Part shown: piece by piece, positions 19,711-27,825 of the stretch
How positions within the stretch are numbered: the stretch's first letter is position 1
How the letters are laid out: every line of letters starts with the position of its first letter
DNA from: Alphaproteobacteria bacterium
GTDB taxonomy: Bacteria; Pseudomonadota; Alphaproteobacteria; Bin95
Length of the DNA stretch: 33,976 nt
Reading direction: 5' to 3'
Assembly (NCBI GenBank): GCA_026710105.1
Contig: JAPORR010000009.1
Span: 1 to 33,976, forward strand
The notes under the pieces: model-generated
Database searches by the model: none
What the model was told of the DNA's origin: nothing
What the model saw: only the letters and a program-made list of their open reading frames with translations
Translations under genes and position numbers: made by a program

Positions 19711-20184
19711 ATGGCCCTGATAGAGACCCACCGCCAGCTTGTCTACCGCTTGCTGCCGCCGCGCCAACTGGCAGCACCTGGAAGGGCCGCCTGAAGCAGA
19801 GCACCAGCTCTACAATGTGGCGCTCGAGGATCAGATCGACTGCTATCGCAAGACGGGTAAGTCGCTCACTTACTTCGACCAAGAGCCTAACCGCCTGCCG
19901 GGCGGCCCGAGATGGCGGCCGCAGATCCTCCCGCGCGGGACGCTGAAGCGACCAGGCCTTCAAGGGCTTCTTCCGGCGCATGAAGGCGGATTTCCCGAAG
20001 CACGATCTGTGGCCATGTCGCGCATGCCCATTTCAATGCGGCACAGAACATGCGCGACCGGGGTCTCAAAGCCCTGACACGCTCCGGGATTGGGGCAGCT
20101 GCACGGCGAAGGGCGTTGGCACAAGCCACCCCGATGAGCCATGAAATCAATGCGGAGGAGTCTGAGGGCCACTCACGTGTATAA
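19711..20184 (+). pseudogene. Decayed, internally deleted TnpB (IS200/IS605 OrfB) gene
   Basis: Pieces of a TnpB protein occur in order on the plus strand but in three frames. First comes THRQLVYRLLP, the N-terminal strand; then LYNVALEDQIDCYRKTGKSLTYFDQ (from about 19808) in the next frame; then DQAFKGFFRRMKADFP (from 19950) in the third; and finally, from 20008, CGHVAHAHFNAAQNMRDRG, which resembles the second half of the zinc ribbon and the last RuvC motif. Normal TnpB has some 200-250 residues between the FFRR helix and that ribbon; here they are missing. The last motif reads HFNAA where an aspartate normally precedes NAA, so the catalytic residue also seems lost. Neither TnpA nor clear element ends were recognised. 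It separates the yebC operon from the YmdB-like gene and cannot encode an active protein. Confidence 0.72.
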
Positions 20185-20189
20185 GTCTC

Positions 20190-21011
20190 CTATATAACGC
20201 AGGCAGGCAAGGTCTGCGAGAGCCGCCCCCCGACCCGCACGGGTTCGGCGCTGAGCGCCAGCCCCGTCTGGTCGTCGGTTTCGACGAAGAGGCCGCACAC
20301 GGTCGCCGGGCCGGCCGCCGGCTCCGGCCGGCCGGCCGACATCTTGCGCACGAAGCGGTGCATCGGTTCTTCCTTAGCCATGCCGATGACCGAGTCGTAG
20401 TCGCCACACATGCCGGCGTCGGTCTGGTAGGCCGTACCCTTGGGCAGCACCGTGGCGTCGGCTGTTGGCACATGGGTGTGTGTGCCGACCACGACCGACG
20501 CCTCACCATCAAAGAAGTGTCCGAAGGCCATCTTCTCGCTGCTCGCCTCGCCATGGAAGTCGATCAGGATCGCATCGGCCGCCCCGCCAAGGGGGTAGCG
20601 CTTGAGCGCGCGCAACACGGCTGCGAACGGGTCGTCCAGTGGGTCCATAAAGAGGCGGGCCATCGCGCTGACGACTACTGCACGCCGTCCGTCACGCAGC
20701 GCGACCTCGGCAAGCCCGCGCCCCGGCGTGCCGGGCGGAAAATTGATCGGGCGGAGCAGCCGCGACTCGCGTTCCATATAAGGAATGATTTCCTTGCGAT
20801 CCCAGACATGATTGCCGGAGGTTACGACATCGGTACCGGCCGCGAACAGGCCTTCGACCATGTCGGGCATCATGCCGATGCCGTGGGCCATGTTCTCACC
20901 GTTGACCACGGCCAGGTCCACAGCGAGCCGTCGGCGCAGCTCGGGCAACTCTTTCGCCACCGCATCGCGGCCCGACCGGCCCATCACATCGCCGAGAAAG
21001 AGGATTCGCAC
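20190..21011 (-). CDS. YmdB-family metallophosphoesterase (TIGR00282-like)
   Basis: A 273-residue calcineurin-like metallophosphoesterase. In Bacillus, YmdB hydrolyses cyclic nucleotides in vitro and affects biofilm decisions; the role in proteobacteria is not settled. Metal-ligand motifs are visible: LFLGDVMGRSGRDA, VVNGENMAHG, SGNHVWDRKEI, LIDFHGEASSEK and GTHTHVPTADATVLP. I chose the GTG (VRILFLGDV) eight bases after GGAG; an ATG 33 bases upstream would overlap the end of the cyclo-ligase gene. The gene follows that ligase by 13 bases. Its 3' end abuts the tnpB remnant, which may have separated it from yebC. Confidence 0.88.
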   Translation of the reverse strand: MRILFLGDVMGRSGRDAVAKELPELRRRLAVDLAVVNGENMAHGIGMMPDMVEGLFAAGTDVVTSGNHVWDRKEIIPYMERESRLLRPINFPPGTPGRGLAEVALRDGRRAVVVSAMARLFMDPLDDPFAAVLRALKRYPLGGAADAILIDFHGEASSEKMAFGHFFDGEASVVVGTHTHVPTADATVLPKGTAYQTDAGMCGDYDSVIGMAKEEPMHRFVRKMSAGRPEPAAGPATVCGLFVETDDQTGLALSAEPVRVGGRLSQTLPACVI

Positions 21012-21024
21012 GTCATGCTCTCCG

Positions 21025-21564
21025 CTAGAAATATCTGAGATCATGCTCCGTCACGATGCCGGCGAGCGGCCGGTCATGCGGCCCGACGGGCACAGCCTCC
21101 ACCTTCTGTGCCGCATAGGCTGCCCCGATGGCAAGCGCGCCAGTCGCCGCAATCGTCCGATCGTAATAACCGCCGCCATAGCCAAGGCGGTTGCCGCAAG
21201 CATCGAAGGCCAGAAGCGGCACCAACAGCACATCTGGTTCCGCGGGCGGTCCCGTCGGCTCCCACAGGCCGAAGGGGCCAGGCGTCAGCATGTCGCCCGG
21301 CCGCCAGAGGCGGAATTCCAGCACCGCACCGCGCGGCCCAGTTACCGGCAGCGCGATCAGCCGACCGCGCGCGCCGAGCGCCAGCAACAGCGGGCGAGGG
21401 TCTATCTCTCTCCGCACCGGCCAATAACCGGCGATGCATCGCCCTTCAACCGCGGCACTCCGGCAGAGCACGCCCGGTGGGAAGCCGGCTCGCCGCCGAA
21501 GCATCCCGTGGCGCAGGGCTGCCTTTGCGGAAGCAAGTGAAGCCGCCCTGGCCGTCGGTCTCAA
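21025..21564 (-). CDS. 5-formyltetrahydrofolate cyclo-ligase
   Basis: This enzyme (YgfA/MTHFS) uses ATP to convert 5-formyl-THF to 5,10-methenyl-THF. The 179-residue length and the C-terminal signature FDACGNRLGYGGGYYDRT are typical; the N-terminal SAKAALRHGMLRRRAGF helix supplies the basic ATP-binding residues. The start is a TTG with a perfect GGAGG six bases upstream; the only in-frame ATG would cut the N-terminal helix. The first codons and the ribosome binding site overlap the 3' half of the 6S RNA candidate, as in the well-known ssrS-ygfA pairing, so translation may need RNA read-through and unfolding. Confidence 0.92.
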   Translation of the reverse strand: MRPTARAASLASAKAALRHGMLRRRAGFPPGVLCRSAAVEGRCIAGYWPVRREIDPRPLLLALGARGRLIALPVTGPRGAVLEFRLWRPGDMLTPGPFGLWEPTGPPAEPDVLLVPLLAFDACGNRLGYGGGYYDRTIAATGALAIGAAYAAQKVEAVPVGPHDRPLAGIVTEHDLRYF

Positions 21565-21694
21565 ACCAATCCTCCGGGACCCTCGCCAACGAGGTGGGCG
21601 TCGTGTGCCGAAGCCAGGACTTCGGCAGGGACAACTCCCTGGAGTTTCGGTAACGGCCCCGGGATATCGCTAGCCAGACGCACCGGGCAGCTTC
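21540..21694 (-). ncRNA. ssrS: Candidate 6S RNA
   Basis: 6S RNA mimics an open promoter and sequesters housekeeping RNA polymerase in stationary phase. Position is diagnostic: between zapA and the 5-formyl-THF cyclo-ligase gene, the classic ssrS location. The minus-strand transcript would fold into a rod: GCUGCCC near the 5' end pairs with GGGCGGC near the 3' end, CGUC with GACG further in, CCGGG with CCCGG next, then a bulged centre and a terminal hairpin UGCCGAAG-uccugg-CUUCGGCA. Smaller stems AACUC/GAGUU and CCUCG/CGAGG flank it. About 155 nucleotides is the usual size. Ends are estimates; no covariance search was possible. Confidence 0.65.
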
Positions 21695-21700
21695 GCCACA

Positions 21701-21729
21701 ATTTTATTCGGGCGCGAGTCTGGATGCAA
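21701..21729 (-). promoter_or_regulatory. Promoter for the 6S RNA candidate, overlapping the zapA stop
   Basis: On the minus strand a -35-like TTGCAT and a -10 TAAAAT (five of six matches) are separated by exactly 17 bases. The -10 includes the zapA stop codon TAA. Transcription would begin about six bases later, right at the base of the predicted rod structure, which supports both calls. Confidence 0.5.
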
Positions 21730-22012
21730 CCGACTCGACTCTAACAGCGAGGTATTCCAGTGCCATCGCCAACTCTTCCAAGTCGGGCGTCGCTTCCTGC
21801 CTGCGGGCTGCCTGTTCGCGGATGAAGTCGTCGGCCAGCATGACGCTGGCCATGATGACGAGATTAAGGTCGTTCACACGGCCCATCTGGGACGCGAGTT
21901 CACTGACACTCGCGCTCAGCAGCGCGCCGGCCGAACGGATGCGCTCTTCCTGGCCGTCTTCACAGGCAAGGTTGTACTGCTTACCATTGATCGTGATAGC
22001 GACTTGAGCCAA
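21704..22012 (-). CDS. zapA: Cell division protein ZapA
   Basis: ZapA binds FtsZ and promotes Z-ring bundling. The 102-residue protein matches the family: the N-terminal AQVAITINGKQYNLACEDGQEERI, followed by a long coiled coil (about residues 30-100) with ASQMGRVNDLNLVIMASVMLADD. The start is a TTG (reading M-AQVAITING) nine bases after GGAG and four bases after the upstream gene's stop; an earlier in-frame TTG has no ribosome binding site and would overlap that gene. The stop codon lies in the -10 box of the 6S promoter. Confidence 0.9.
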   Translation of the reverse strand: MAQVAITINGKQYNLACEDGQEERIRSAGALLSASVSELASQMGRVNDLNLVIMASVMLADDFIREQAARRQEATPDLEELAMALEYLAVRVESVASRLAPE

Positions 22013-22016
22013 GACT

Positions 22017-22223
22017 TTATTCTCCGCTTTCAACCGTCATGTCGAGACGGGCTATCACGGCGTCGAGCCGCGTCGCGACCTGATCGTGCAGGACCCGCAA
22101 CGCAGAGAGCTCCGCTTCGGCTCCGGAAGCAAGGCTTGGGGCTGAATCAAGCCGCTCCAGCGCGGCGTCAATGCGCGCTAGCGACGCCTCTATACGCGAT
22201 ATCACGGGTTTGTTTCCGGTCAT
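22017..22223 (-). CDS. DUF4164-like small coiled-coil protein
   Basis: A 68-residue protein, nearly all predicted alpha-helical coiled coil (IEASLARIDAALERLDSA, then ALRVLHDQVATRLDAVIARLD). Its size, heptads and place directly upstream of zapA fit the DUF4164 family of alphaproteobacteria, whose function is unknown; a role beside ZapA in division is only guilt by association. The ATG (MTGNKPVIS) was chosen because upstream codons in the same frame lie in the divergent promoter region. There is no signal peptide or membrane segment. Confidence 0.75.
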   Translation of the reverse strand: MTGNKPVISRIEASLARIDAALERLDSAPSLASGAEAELSALRVLHDQVATRLDAVIARLDMTVESGE

Positions 22224-22273
22224 GCGAGTCTCGGCCTTATCCAAGCTATTATTTGACAGCCCGCGGCGGCCAG

Positions 22274-22305
22274 CGTCAACAAACCGCTCTCCGGCTGTGT
22301 TGACG
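22274..22305. promoter_or_regulatory. Inverted repeat with divergent -35-like boxes between DUF4164/zapA and tkt
   Basis: CGTCAACA and TGTTGACG form a perfect 8-base inverted repeat with a 16-base centre. Each arm contains a TTGACG, a good -35 hexamer pointing outward. On the minus strand a TCAAAT lies 17 bases beyond, a plausible -10 for the zapA arm; on the plus side the -10 is weak. The repeat could be two back-to-back promoters or an operator. Confidence 0.4.
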
Positions 22306-22369
22306 GTGCCTGCCCAGGGCGGGCATTTTGTGCCTCTCCATGTAGCCGAACCTGGACCTCCCGACTCCC

Positions 22370-24346
22370 ATGTCCGCCCAACCCGATCTTGCCGCGATGG
22401 CGAACGCGCTGCGTGCACTCGCCATGGATGCCGTCGAGCGAGCGAAATCCGGCCATCCGGGCATGCCGATGGGCATGGCAGATGTGGCGGCTGTGCTGTT
22501 CACGCGCTATCTGCGCTACGATGCGAGCGTGCCTGACTGGCCGGACCGGGACCGGTTCGTGCTCTCCGCCGGCCACGGTTCGATGCTGCTCTACGGCCTG
22601 CTGCACCTCACAGGCTATCCCGGCATGGACATGGGCGAGATCGAGCGGTTCCGCCAGCTTGGCAGTGCTACACCCGGTCACCCCGAATACCGCCACAGCC
22701 CCGGCGTCGAGACCACGACCGGGCCGCTCGGCCAGGGCATCGCTATGGCAGTCGGCATGAGTATAGCCGAGCGCGCGATGAACGCCGTGTTCGGCGACGA
22801 TCTAGTGGATCACCGCTGCTGGGTGATCGCGAGCGATGGCGACCTGATGGAAGGCGTGTCGCACGAGGCCGCGGCGCTTGCAGGCCATCTGCAGCTCGGG
22901 CGGCTGATCGTCCTCTATGACGACAACGGCATCTCCATTGACGGGCCGACCGCGCTCGCCATGTCGGACGACCCGGCGCAGCGGTTCGAGGCCTGTGGCT
23001 GGCATACTACCAGTTGTGACGGCCATGACGCGCAAGATATCGCCCGCGCCATCGACGCCGCATGTGCTGACCCACGGCCTTCGCTCGTCTCCTGCCGAAC
23101 GATCATCGCAAAGGGCGCGCCGACCAAAGCCGGGACTGCCGCGTCACACGGCGCGCCACTCGGCGCGGAGGAGGTTGCGGCGGCGCGTGAAGCGCTTGGC
23201 TGGACGCATGCCCCCTTCGTCATTCCCGAGGAGATCACCGCGGCCTGGCGCAAGGCGGGCGCCCGGGGTCGGGTGGCGCGGGACGCCTGGTCGCTGCGGC
23301 TTCAGGTAAGCGCGGACCGGGCGGAATTCGAGCGGCGCATGAGCGGCGCGTTGCCTGTGGGCTTCGGGGCTGCCATGGCGGACCACAAGGCGGGCCTGCT
23401 GGCGGACCCGCCGGAGATCGCTACCCGGCAGGCATCACAGCGCGCCCTCGGCGCGGTGAACGCCATACTACCGGAAACCATCGGCGGCTCCGCCGACCTG
23501 ACCGGCTCCAACGGCACACTGACAGAGGGCCTCGCCCCCCTGTCAGCGGATAATTACGGTGGCCGCCACCTCCATTATGGCGTGCGTGAGCATGGCATGG
23601 CGGCGGCGATGAACGGCATGGCGCTGCATGGCGGCATCATCCCCTATGGCGCCACCTTCCTCACCTTCACCGACTATTGCCGCCCCTCCATCCGCCTCGC
23701 GGCGTTGATGGGCGTGCGCTCGATCTTCGTCATGACGCATGATTCCATCGGCCTCGGCGAAGACGGACCGACGCACCAGCCCGTCGAGCATCTGGCGAGC
23801 TTGCGCGCCATGCCGGGCCTCGTCACCATGCGCCCGGCGGATGCGCTGGAGACGGCGGAATGCTGGGAGTTCGCGCTGTCGCTTAAGGGGCCGTCAGTGC
23901 TGGTACTAACGCGCCAGGGCGTGCCGCCGGCCCGCACCGCACCGGCAGCGGAAAATCTATCAGCGCGCGGGGCCTATGTGCTCGCTGATTGCGAGGGCGC
24001 ACCGGCGGCCGTGTTGATCGCGACCGGCTCCGAAGTCGCGATCGCGCTGGAGGCAAAGACGGTGCTCGACGCATCGGATGCGCCGACGCGTGTAGTCTCG
24101 ATGCCGTCCATGGAGCTGTTCGAGCGCCAGGACGCCGGTTATCGCTCGCATGTATTGCCGGAGGGGCCGGTGCGGGTCGCGATTGAGGCCGCTGTGTCCT
24201 TTGGCTGGGAGCGCCATGTCGGGCCGGATGGGGCGGTGGTCGGCATGGATGGCTTCGGTGCCTCGGCCCCGGCCCCGGTGCTTTATGAACATTTCGGCAT
24301 CACAGCCGAGCGGGTGGTGCAGGAAGTGCGCATCCGGCTCGGCTGA
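22370..24346 (+). CDS. tkt: Transketolase
   Basis: Transketolase moves two-carbon ketol units between sugar phosphates in the pentose phosphate and Calvin pathways, using thiamin diphosphate. The 658-residue chain has the expected order: KSGHPGMPMGMADVA (from residue 26, with substrate-binding H29), the SAGHGSMLLYGLLHL segment, GPLGQGIAMAVGMSIAE, the TPP/Mg motif DGDLMEG (156-162) with DDNGISIDG, then the pyrimidine-binding domain with the catalytic glutamate in GVREHGMAAAMNG and the phosphate-binding THDSIGLGEDGPTHQPVEH. The ATG is the first in frame; its ribosome binding site is weak. It is followed 45 bases later by gap and is divergent from zapA, an alphaproteobacterial arrangement. Confidence 0.97.
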   Translation: MSAQPDLAAMANALRALAMDAVERAKSGHPGMPMGMADVAAVLFTRYLRYDASVPDWPDRDRFVLSAGHGSMLLYGLLHLTGYPGMDMGEIERFRQLGSATPGHPEYRHSPGVETTTGPLGQGIAMAVGMSIAERAMNAVFGDDLVDHRCWVIASDGDLMEGVSHEAAALAGHLQLGRLIVLYDDNGISIDGPTALAMSDDPAQRFEACGWHTTSCDGHDAQDIARAIDAACADPRPSLVSCRTIIAKGAPTKAGTAASHGAPLGAEEVAAAREALGWTHAPFVIPEEITAAWRKAGARGRVARDAWSLRLQVSADRAEFERRMSGALPVGFGAAMADHKAGLLADPPEIATRQASQRALGAVNAILPETIGGSADLTGSNGTLTEGLAPLSADNYGGRHLHYGVREHGMAAAMNGMALHGGIIPYGATFLTFTDYCRPSIRLAALMGVRSIFVMTHDSIGLGEDGPTHQPVEHLASLRAMPGLVTMRPADALETAECWEFALSLKGPSVLVLTRQGVPPARTAPAAENLSARGAYVLADCEGAPAAVLIATGSEVAIALEAKTVLDASDAPTRVVSMPSMELFERQDAGYRSHVLPEGPVRVAIEAAVSFGWERHVGPDGAVVGMDGFGASAPAPVLYEHFGITAERVVQEVRIRLG

Positions 24347-24391
24347 GTTCCGGGGTGCCGAACGAACGAGGCCAACGAGGGAGACAACGGT

Positions 24392-25396
24392 ATGGCAGCC
24401 AGGGTTGCAATTAACGGGTTCGGACGCATTGGGCGCCTCGCATTGCGCGCGGCACTGGAATCGGGGCGCAACGATCTGGAATTCGTCGCGATCAATGATC
24501 TAGGCTCGGTCGAGGCGAACGCACATCTGCTGAAATACGACTCGACCCACGGCCCTCTGCCTTTTGACGTTAAGGCGTCGGGCGGCGGCATGGAGGTCGC
24601 CGGGCGGTCCATCGAGGTGGTGGCGGAGCGCAACCCGGAGGCGCTGCCCTGGGGCCGCCTCGGCATCGACATCGTGTTCGAATGCACCGGCATATTCGCG
24701 AGCAAGGCCAAGGCTGCCGCTCATCTGGAGGCCGGCGCGCGGAAGGTGCTAGTTTCCGCCCCAGCTGACAATGCCGACCTCACGGTTGTCTACGGCGTCA
24801 ACCATGAAGGGCTGGAAGCAGCCCATACCGTCGTCTCCAACGCCTCCTGCACGACCAATTGCCTGGCGCCGGTGGCGCAGGTTCTGCATCATGCGGTTGG
24901 CATTGAGCGCGGCTTCATGACTACGATTCACGCCTTTACCGGTGACCAGGCGATCCTCGACACGCTGCATGGCGACCTGCGCCGGGCGCGCGCGGCCGGC
25001 CAGTCGATGATCCCGACCTCGACGGGCGCCGCTCGCGCTGTCGGGCTAGTACTGCCGGAGCTTGCCGGCAAGCTCGACGGCACCTCGGTGCGCGTGCCGA
25101 CCGCAAATGTGTCGCTGATCGACTTCAAGTTCTCCGCTGGCAGCGCCACGACCGAGGACGAGGTGAACACCGCCATCGCCGAGGCGGCCAACGGCCGGCT
25201 GAAAGGCATTCTCGGCGTCAACGAAGCGCCGCTGGTCTCCACCGACTTCAACCACGATCCGCATAGCGCAGTGTTCGACGCGACTCAGACCAAGGTGATT
25301 GACGGCAGCTTCGTGCGCGTCATGGCCTGGTACGACAATGAATGGGGCTTTTCCAACCGTATGTCCGATACGGCTGCCGCGCTCGCAGCAGCCTGA
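24392..25396 (+). CDS. gap: Type I glyceraldehyde-3-phosphate dehydrogenase
   Basis: GAPDH oxidises glyceraldehyde-3-phosphate to 1,3-bisphosphoglycerate. The 334-residue length is standard. Features: Rossmann motif INGFGRIGR (7-15), D36 in the position that favours NAD over NADP, the active-site [10 protein letters not shown] with C153, the general base H180 in [10 protein letters not shown], and the C-terminal [25 protein letters not shown] lies before the ATG. Unlike many relatives, no phosphoglycerate kinase gene follows; instead a dioxygenase gene converges on it seven bases away. Confidence 0.98.
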   Translation: MAARVAINGFGRIGRLALRAALESGRNDLEFVAINDLGSVEANAHLLKYDSTHGPLPFDVKASGGGMEVAGRSIEVVAERNPEALPWGRLGIDIVFECTGIFASKAKAAAHLEAGARKVLVSAPADNADLTVVYGVNHEGLEAAHTVVSNASCTTNCLAPVAQVLHHAVGIERGFMTTIHAFTGDQAILDTLHGDLRRARAAGQSMIPTSTGAARAVGLVLPELAGKLDGTSVRVPTANVSLIDFKFSAGSATTEDEVNTAIAEAANGRLKGILGVNEAPLVSTDFNHDPHSAVFDATQTKVIDGSFVRVMAWYDNEWGFSNRMSDTAAALAAA

Positions 25397-25403
25397 GCGG
25401 GAA

Positions 25404-26279
25404 TCACGCCGCCTGCGGCTGTTCGCCCTGGATCTGGGTGCGGTGCAGCCGGCGGCGCGTCGCGGCGTCGAAGGGGTCGCGGCGATGCATGGTGCAACGA
25501 TTGTCCCACAGCACCACATCACCCACCCGCCAGCGGTGGCGGTAGGTGAAGCGGTCCTGTTCAACATGGCGCCATAGCTCGTCGAGCAGCGCTTCTGAAT
25601 CCGCCACCATCATACCCTCTACATAGGAGTTGAGCCGCCGGCCGAGATAGAGCACGGGCCGCCCGCTCTCCGGATGCACTGGCACGGCCGGATGGCTGGC
25701 GCCGGGCACTTGGCTCACATCCGCCACCTCGTCAAAGCCGGCACGCAGATAGCCGCCAGAATTGACGCTCGAATCGTGGCGCAGACGAGCGGACTCCAAC
25801 TGGGCGCGTAGCGTCGGCGGAAGGGCCTCCAGCGCGGCATACATGTTCAGGAACCAGGTGTCGCCACCCTCCGGCGGGATTTCCAACGCATAGAGCGCGC
25901 TCGCCTTGGGCGGGCGCTCTTCATAGCTCATATCGGTATGCCAGGACGCCTCCCCGGCGCCAAGCGAGCCGATGGGTTTGCCGTCCTTGACGATGTTGGA
26001 AATCACATAGAGTTCTGGCACGCCTTCCACCATGGTCTGGCCGTTTTCCATGATCGGCGCATGGTCGAGCTTGCCAAAGCGCGAGGAGAAGGCGACGAAA
26101 TCCGTATCCGTCAGCGTCTGCCCGCGAAACACCAGCACGCCATGCTCAATCCAGGCAGCGTGAATCGCGGCGAAGGTCTTGTTATTGAGTGGCCGGGAGA
26201 GGTCCACCCCCTCGATCATGGCGCCCAGCGCAGCCCCTGTCGGCACGGCTGCGACGATCTGCTCGACACCTTCCGGCAT
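25404..26279 (-). CDS. TauD/TfdA-family Fe(II)/2-oxoglutarate-dependent dioxygenase
   Basis: A 291-residue non-haem iron dioxygenase of the taurine/2,4-D dioxygenase family, which hydroxylates a substrate while decarboxylating 2-oxoglutarate. The iron triad is visible as H114 and D116 in ASWHTDMSYEERPPKAS and H264 in DNRCTMHRRDPF; the arginine that binds 2-oxoglutarate lies in AATRRRLHRTQI. GGEA-type length and the VFRGQTLTDTDFVAFSSRFG segment are typical. AGGAGG lies nine bases before the ATG. Taurine, other sulfonates and aromatic ethers are family substrates; this one is not predictable. It sits at the border of the phosphonate island, 154 bases after the PhnM-like gene, so a part in organophosphonate or sulfonate use is possible but unproven. 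Confidence 0.88.
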   Translation of the reverse strand: MPEGVEQIVAAVPTGAALGAMIEGVDLSRPLNNKTFAAIHAAWIEHGVLVFRGQTLTDTDFVAFSSRFGKLDHAPIMENGQTMVEGVPELYVISNIVKDGKPIGSLGAGEASWHTDMSYEERPPKASALYALEIPPEGGDTWFLNMYAALEALPPTLRAQLESARLRHDSSVNSGGYLRAGFDEVADVSQVPGASHPAVPVHPESGRPVLYLGRRLNSYVEGMMVADSEALLDELWRHVEQDRFTYRHRWRVGDVVLWDNRCTMHRRDPFDAATRRRLHRTQIQGEQPQAA

Positions 26280-26433
26280 GGCCTTAGCCTCCTCGTTCGG
26301 TGAGACGCCGTACTGTCGGTCAAGAAGTGCTGCAGGTCAATGCACCATGCCTGTGGGCCCGGCGCGCAGGCTTCTGGGGACCATAAACGCGAACTTGTTT
26401 TCCGCCCCCCCTACGACCAGGGCATTGATGCGT

Positions 26434-27594
26434 TCAGTGGATACCCGTAACCCATCCGCCGGCGATAGTCGTCCTTGGCCGAGGAAGGATGCCCTTGTTC
26501 ACGTCGACGATGACGATATCGGCGCGCTTGCCTTCGGCGATTTCACCACGGTCGTCCAGACCTGCGGCTTTGGCCGGGGCACTCGAAATGAACGACCACG
26601 CGTCTGCTAACGACAGGCCCTGTTCCTGGTGCAGTTTGAAGGCCGCCGCGAGTGGCGCCGGATAGTAGTAGTCGGAGGCAAGAATGGTACACAGCCCTTT
26701 GGAGATCATCTCAACGGCTGAGATGGCGCCGTTATGGCTTCCGCCGCGCACTACATTGGGGGCTCCCATGACGATCGGGTTGTCGTAAGTGCGGGCTTGC
26801 GCCGCCGTCTCTTCGGTTTCGGGGAACTCGCAGATCTCACACCCCAAATCGTTGTAGTAGCTTCGGGTTTCGGGCGAGGCGTCATCGTGCGAGAGCTGCC
26901 GGATGCCACTGTCACGGGCTGCCGCTGCCAGCTTTTCAACCGCTTCTCGCACCTGGTCCTTCCTAGCCATGACCTCTTCCATATAGGCCACAAATTCCAC
27001 CTCCGACATGCCAGTCCGATGGGCGTATTTGGACATCTCGGAGAAATCGTTCCGTTTGGCATAGATCTCCGGGAAGTGGTCATTGAACGCGAGGAGGCCG
27101 ATCCGGCCCGCACGAATCCAATCAGCAACTTCGTCTGCCGCTGGCGTATTGTATGTCTCGAAGCGGATATGGACGTGTGTGTCACACCGTAAGTGTCCTT
27201 TCAAATCCTCCCTTGTCTCCATCAGCCGGACGAAGTTGTCGCGCCCACGCAGTCCGGGCTCCCACGAATATGTAATTCCGTGAAAGGCCGTCGTGATTCC
27301 ATTCGCAATCATCTGGCTATCGGTATCCAGCAACGCCAGGCCGAGATCGAACTGAACATTCGGCCGCGGCATAATTTGGCGCTCGAAGGCGTCACCATGG
27401 ATATCGACGATCCCCGGCAGAACGAAACCTCCCGCCGCATCCACCACCCGGAGGAGTGACACAGGGTCCGGATCGGTGCCCAATGCCGCGATGAGCCCAT
27501 CGCAGACGAGGACATTCGTCCGGGCAATGTCGCCATCGGCCAACACCACGCGACCGTTGGTGATCAATATCGATGGGGGGTGCTGAGCATCCAT
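26434..27594 (-). CDS. Second PhnM-like amidohydrolase
   Basis: A 386-residue metal-dependent hydrolase of the PhnM group. PhnM removes diphosphate from alpha-D-ribose 1-methylphosphonate 5-triphosphate to give the PhnJ substrate. Visible are the amidohydrolase VLPGIVDIHGDAFER (metal HxD at H66 and D68), PRPNVQFD, a FNDHFPE stretch matching the MDHTPGQ region of PhnM, SHDDAS (H236-D238) and MGAPNVVRGGSHNG. The substitutions against canonical PhnM are consistent: HGDAFER replaces H(S/T)DNxxK and HIRFET replaces HxRCEL. Since a canonical PhnM lies on the other arm of this cluster, this is a paralog with possibly altered specificity. The ATG follows GAGG by nine bases. Confidence 0.85.
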   Translation of the reverse strand: MDAQHPPSILITNGRVVLADGDIARTNVLVCDGLIAALGTDPDPVSLLRVVDAAGGFVLPGIVDIHGDAFERQIMPRPNVQFDLGLALLDTDSQMIANGITTAFHGITYSWEPGLRGRDNFVRLMETREDLKGHLRCDTHVHIRFETYNTPAADEVADWIRAGRIGLLAFNDHFPEIYAKRNDFSEMSKYAHRTGMSEVEFVAYMEEVMARKDQVREAVEKLAAAARDSGIRQLSHDDASPETRSYYNDLGCEICEFPETEETAAQARTYDNPIVMGAPNVVRGGSHNGAISAVEMISKGLCTILASDYYYPAPLAAAFKLHQEQGLSLADAWSFISSAPAKAAGLDDRGEIAEGKRADIVIVDVNKGILPRPRTTIAGGWVTGIH

Positions 27595-27825
27595 TCTTTT
27601 TGTCCTCGCCAAACTGACCCCGCTTATAGGGCATCAATTTGGCGGTTCGATGAAACTGCTGGATGAAAAGCCACCTCGACGAACTGACATGCGCCTTGCT
27701 GTGCTTGCTGCCATAATCGGGCTGTCCCCCTGAGTCGTCGAACAGGCTCAAATCATGACCCCTGTGGTTCAGAAGTCGGATGCTTCGGTGAGCGTCCAAG
27801 TAATTCACGGAATCCCCCTCATGAG
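27595..27825. other. 231-base gap between the DUF1045 gene and the PhnM-like gene
   Basis: Both flanking genes are on the minus strand, so this stretch holds the 5' leader of the PhnM-like gene, including GCGAGGAC before its ATG. Short open frames here (up to about 50 codons) have no recognised relatives. I see no convincing promoter, terminator or RNA. The gap is long for an operon and suggests separate expression or a past deletion, for example of phnN. Confidence 0.4.

Noticed and set aside
27650-27733. Short plus-strand frame MKLLDEKPPRR with a hydrophobic end, resembling a leader peptide
   Set aside because: It is only 27 codons, has no ribosome binding site and no gene follows on that strand.
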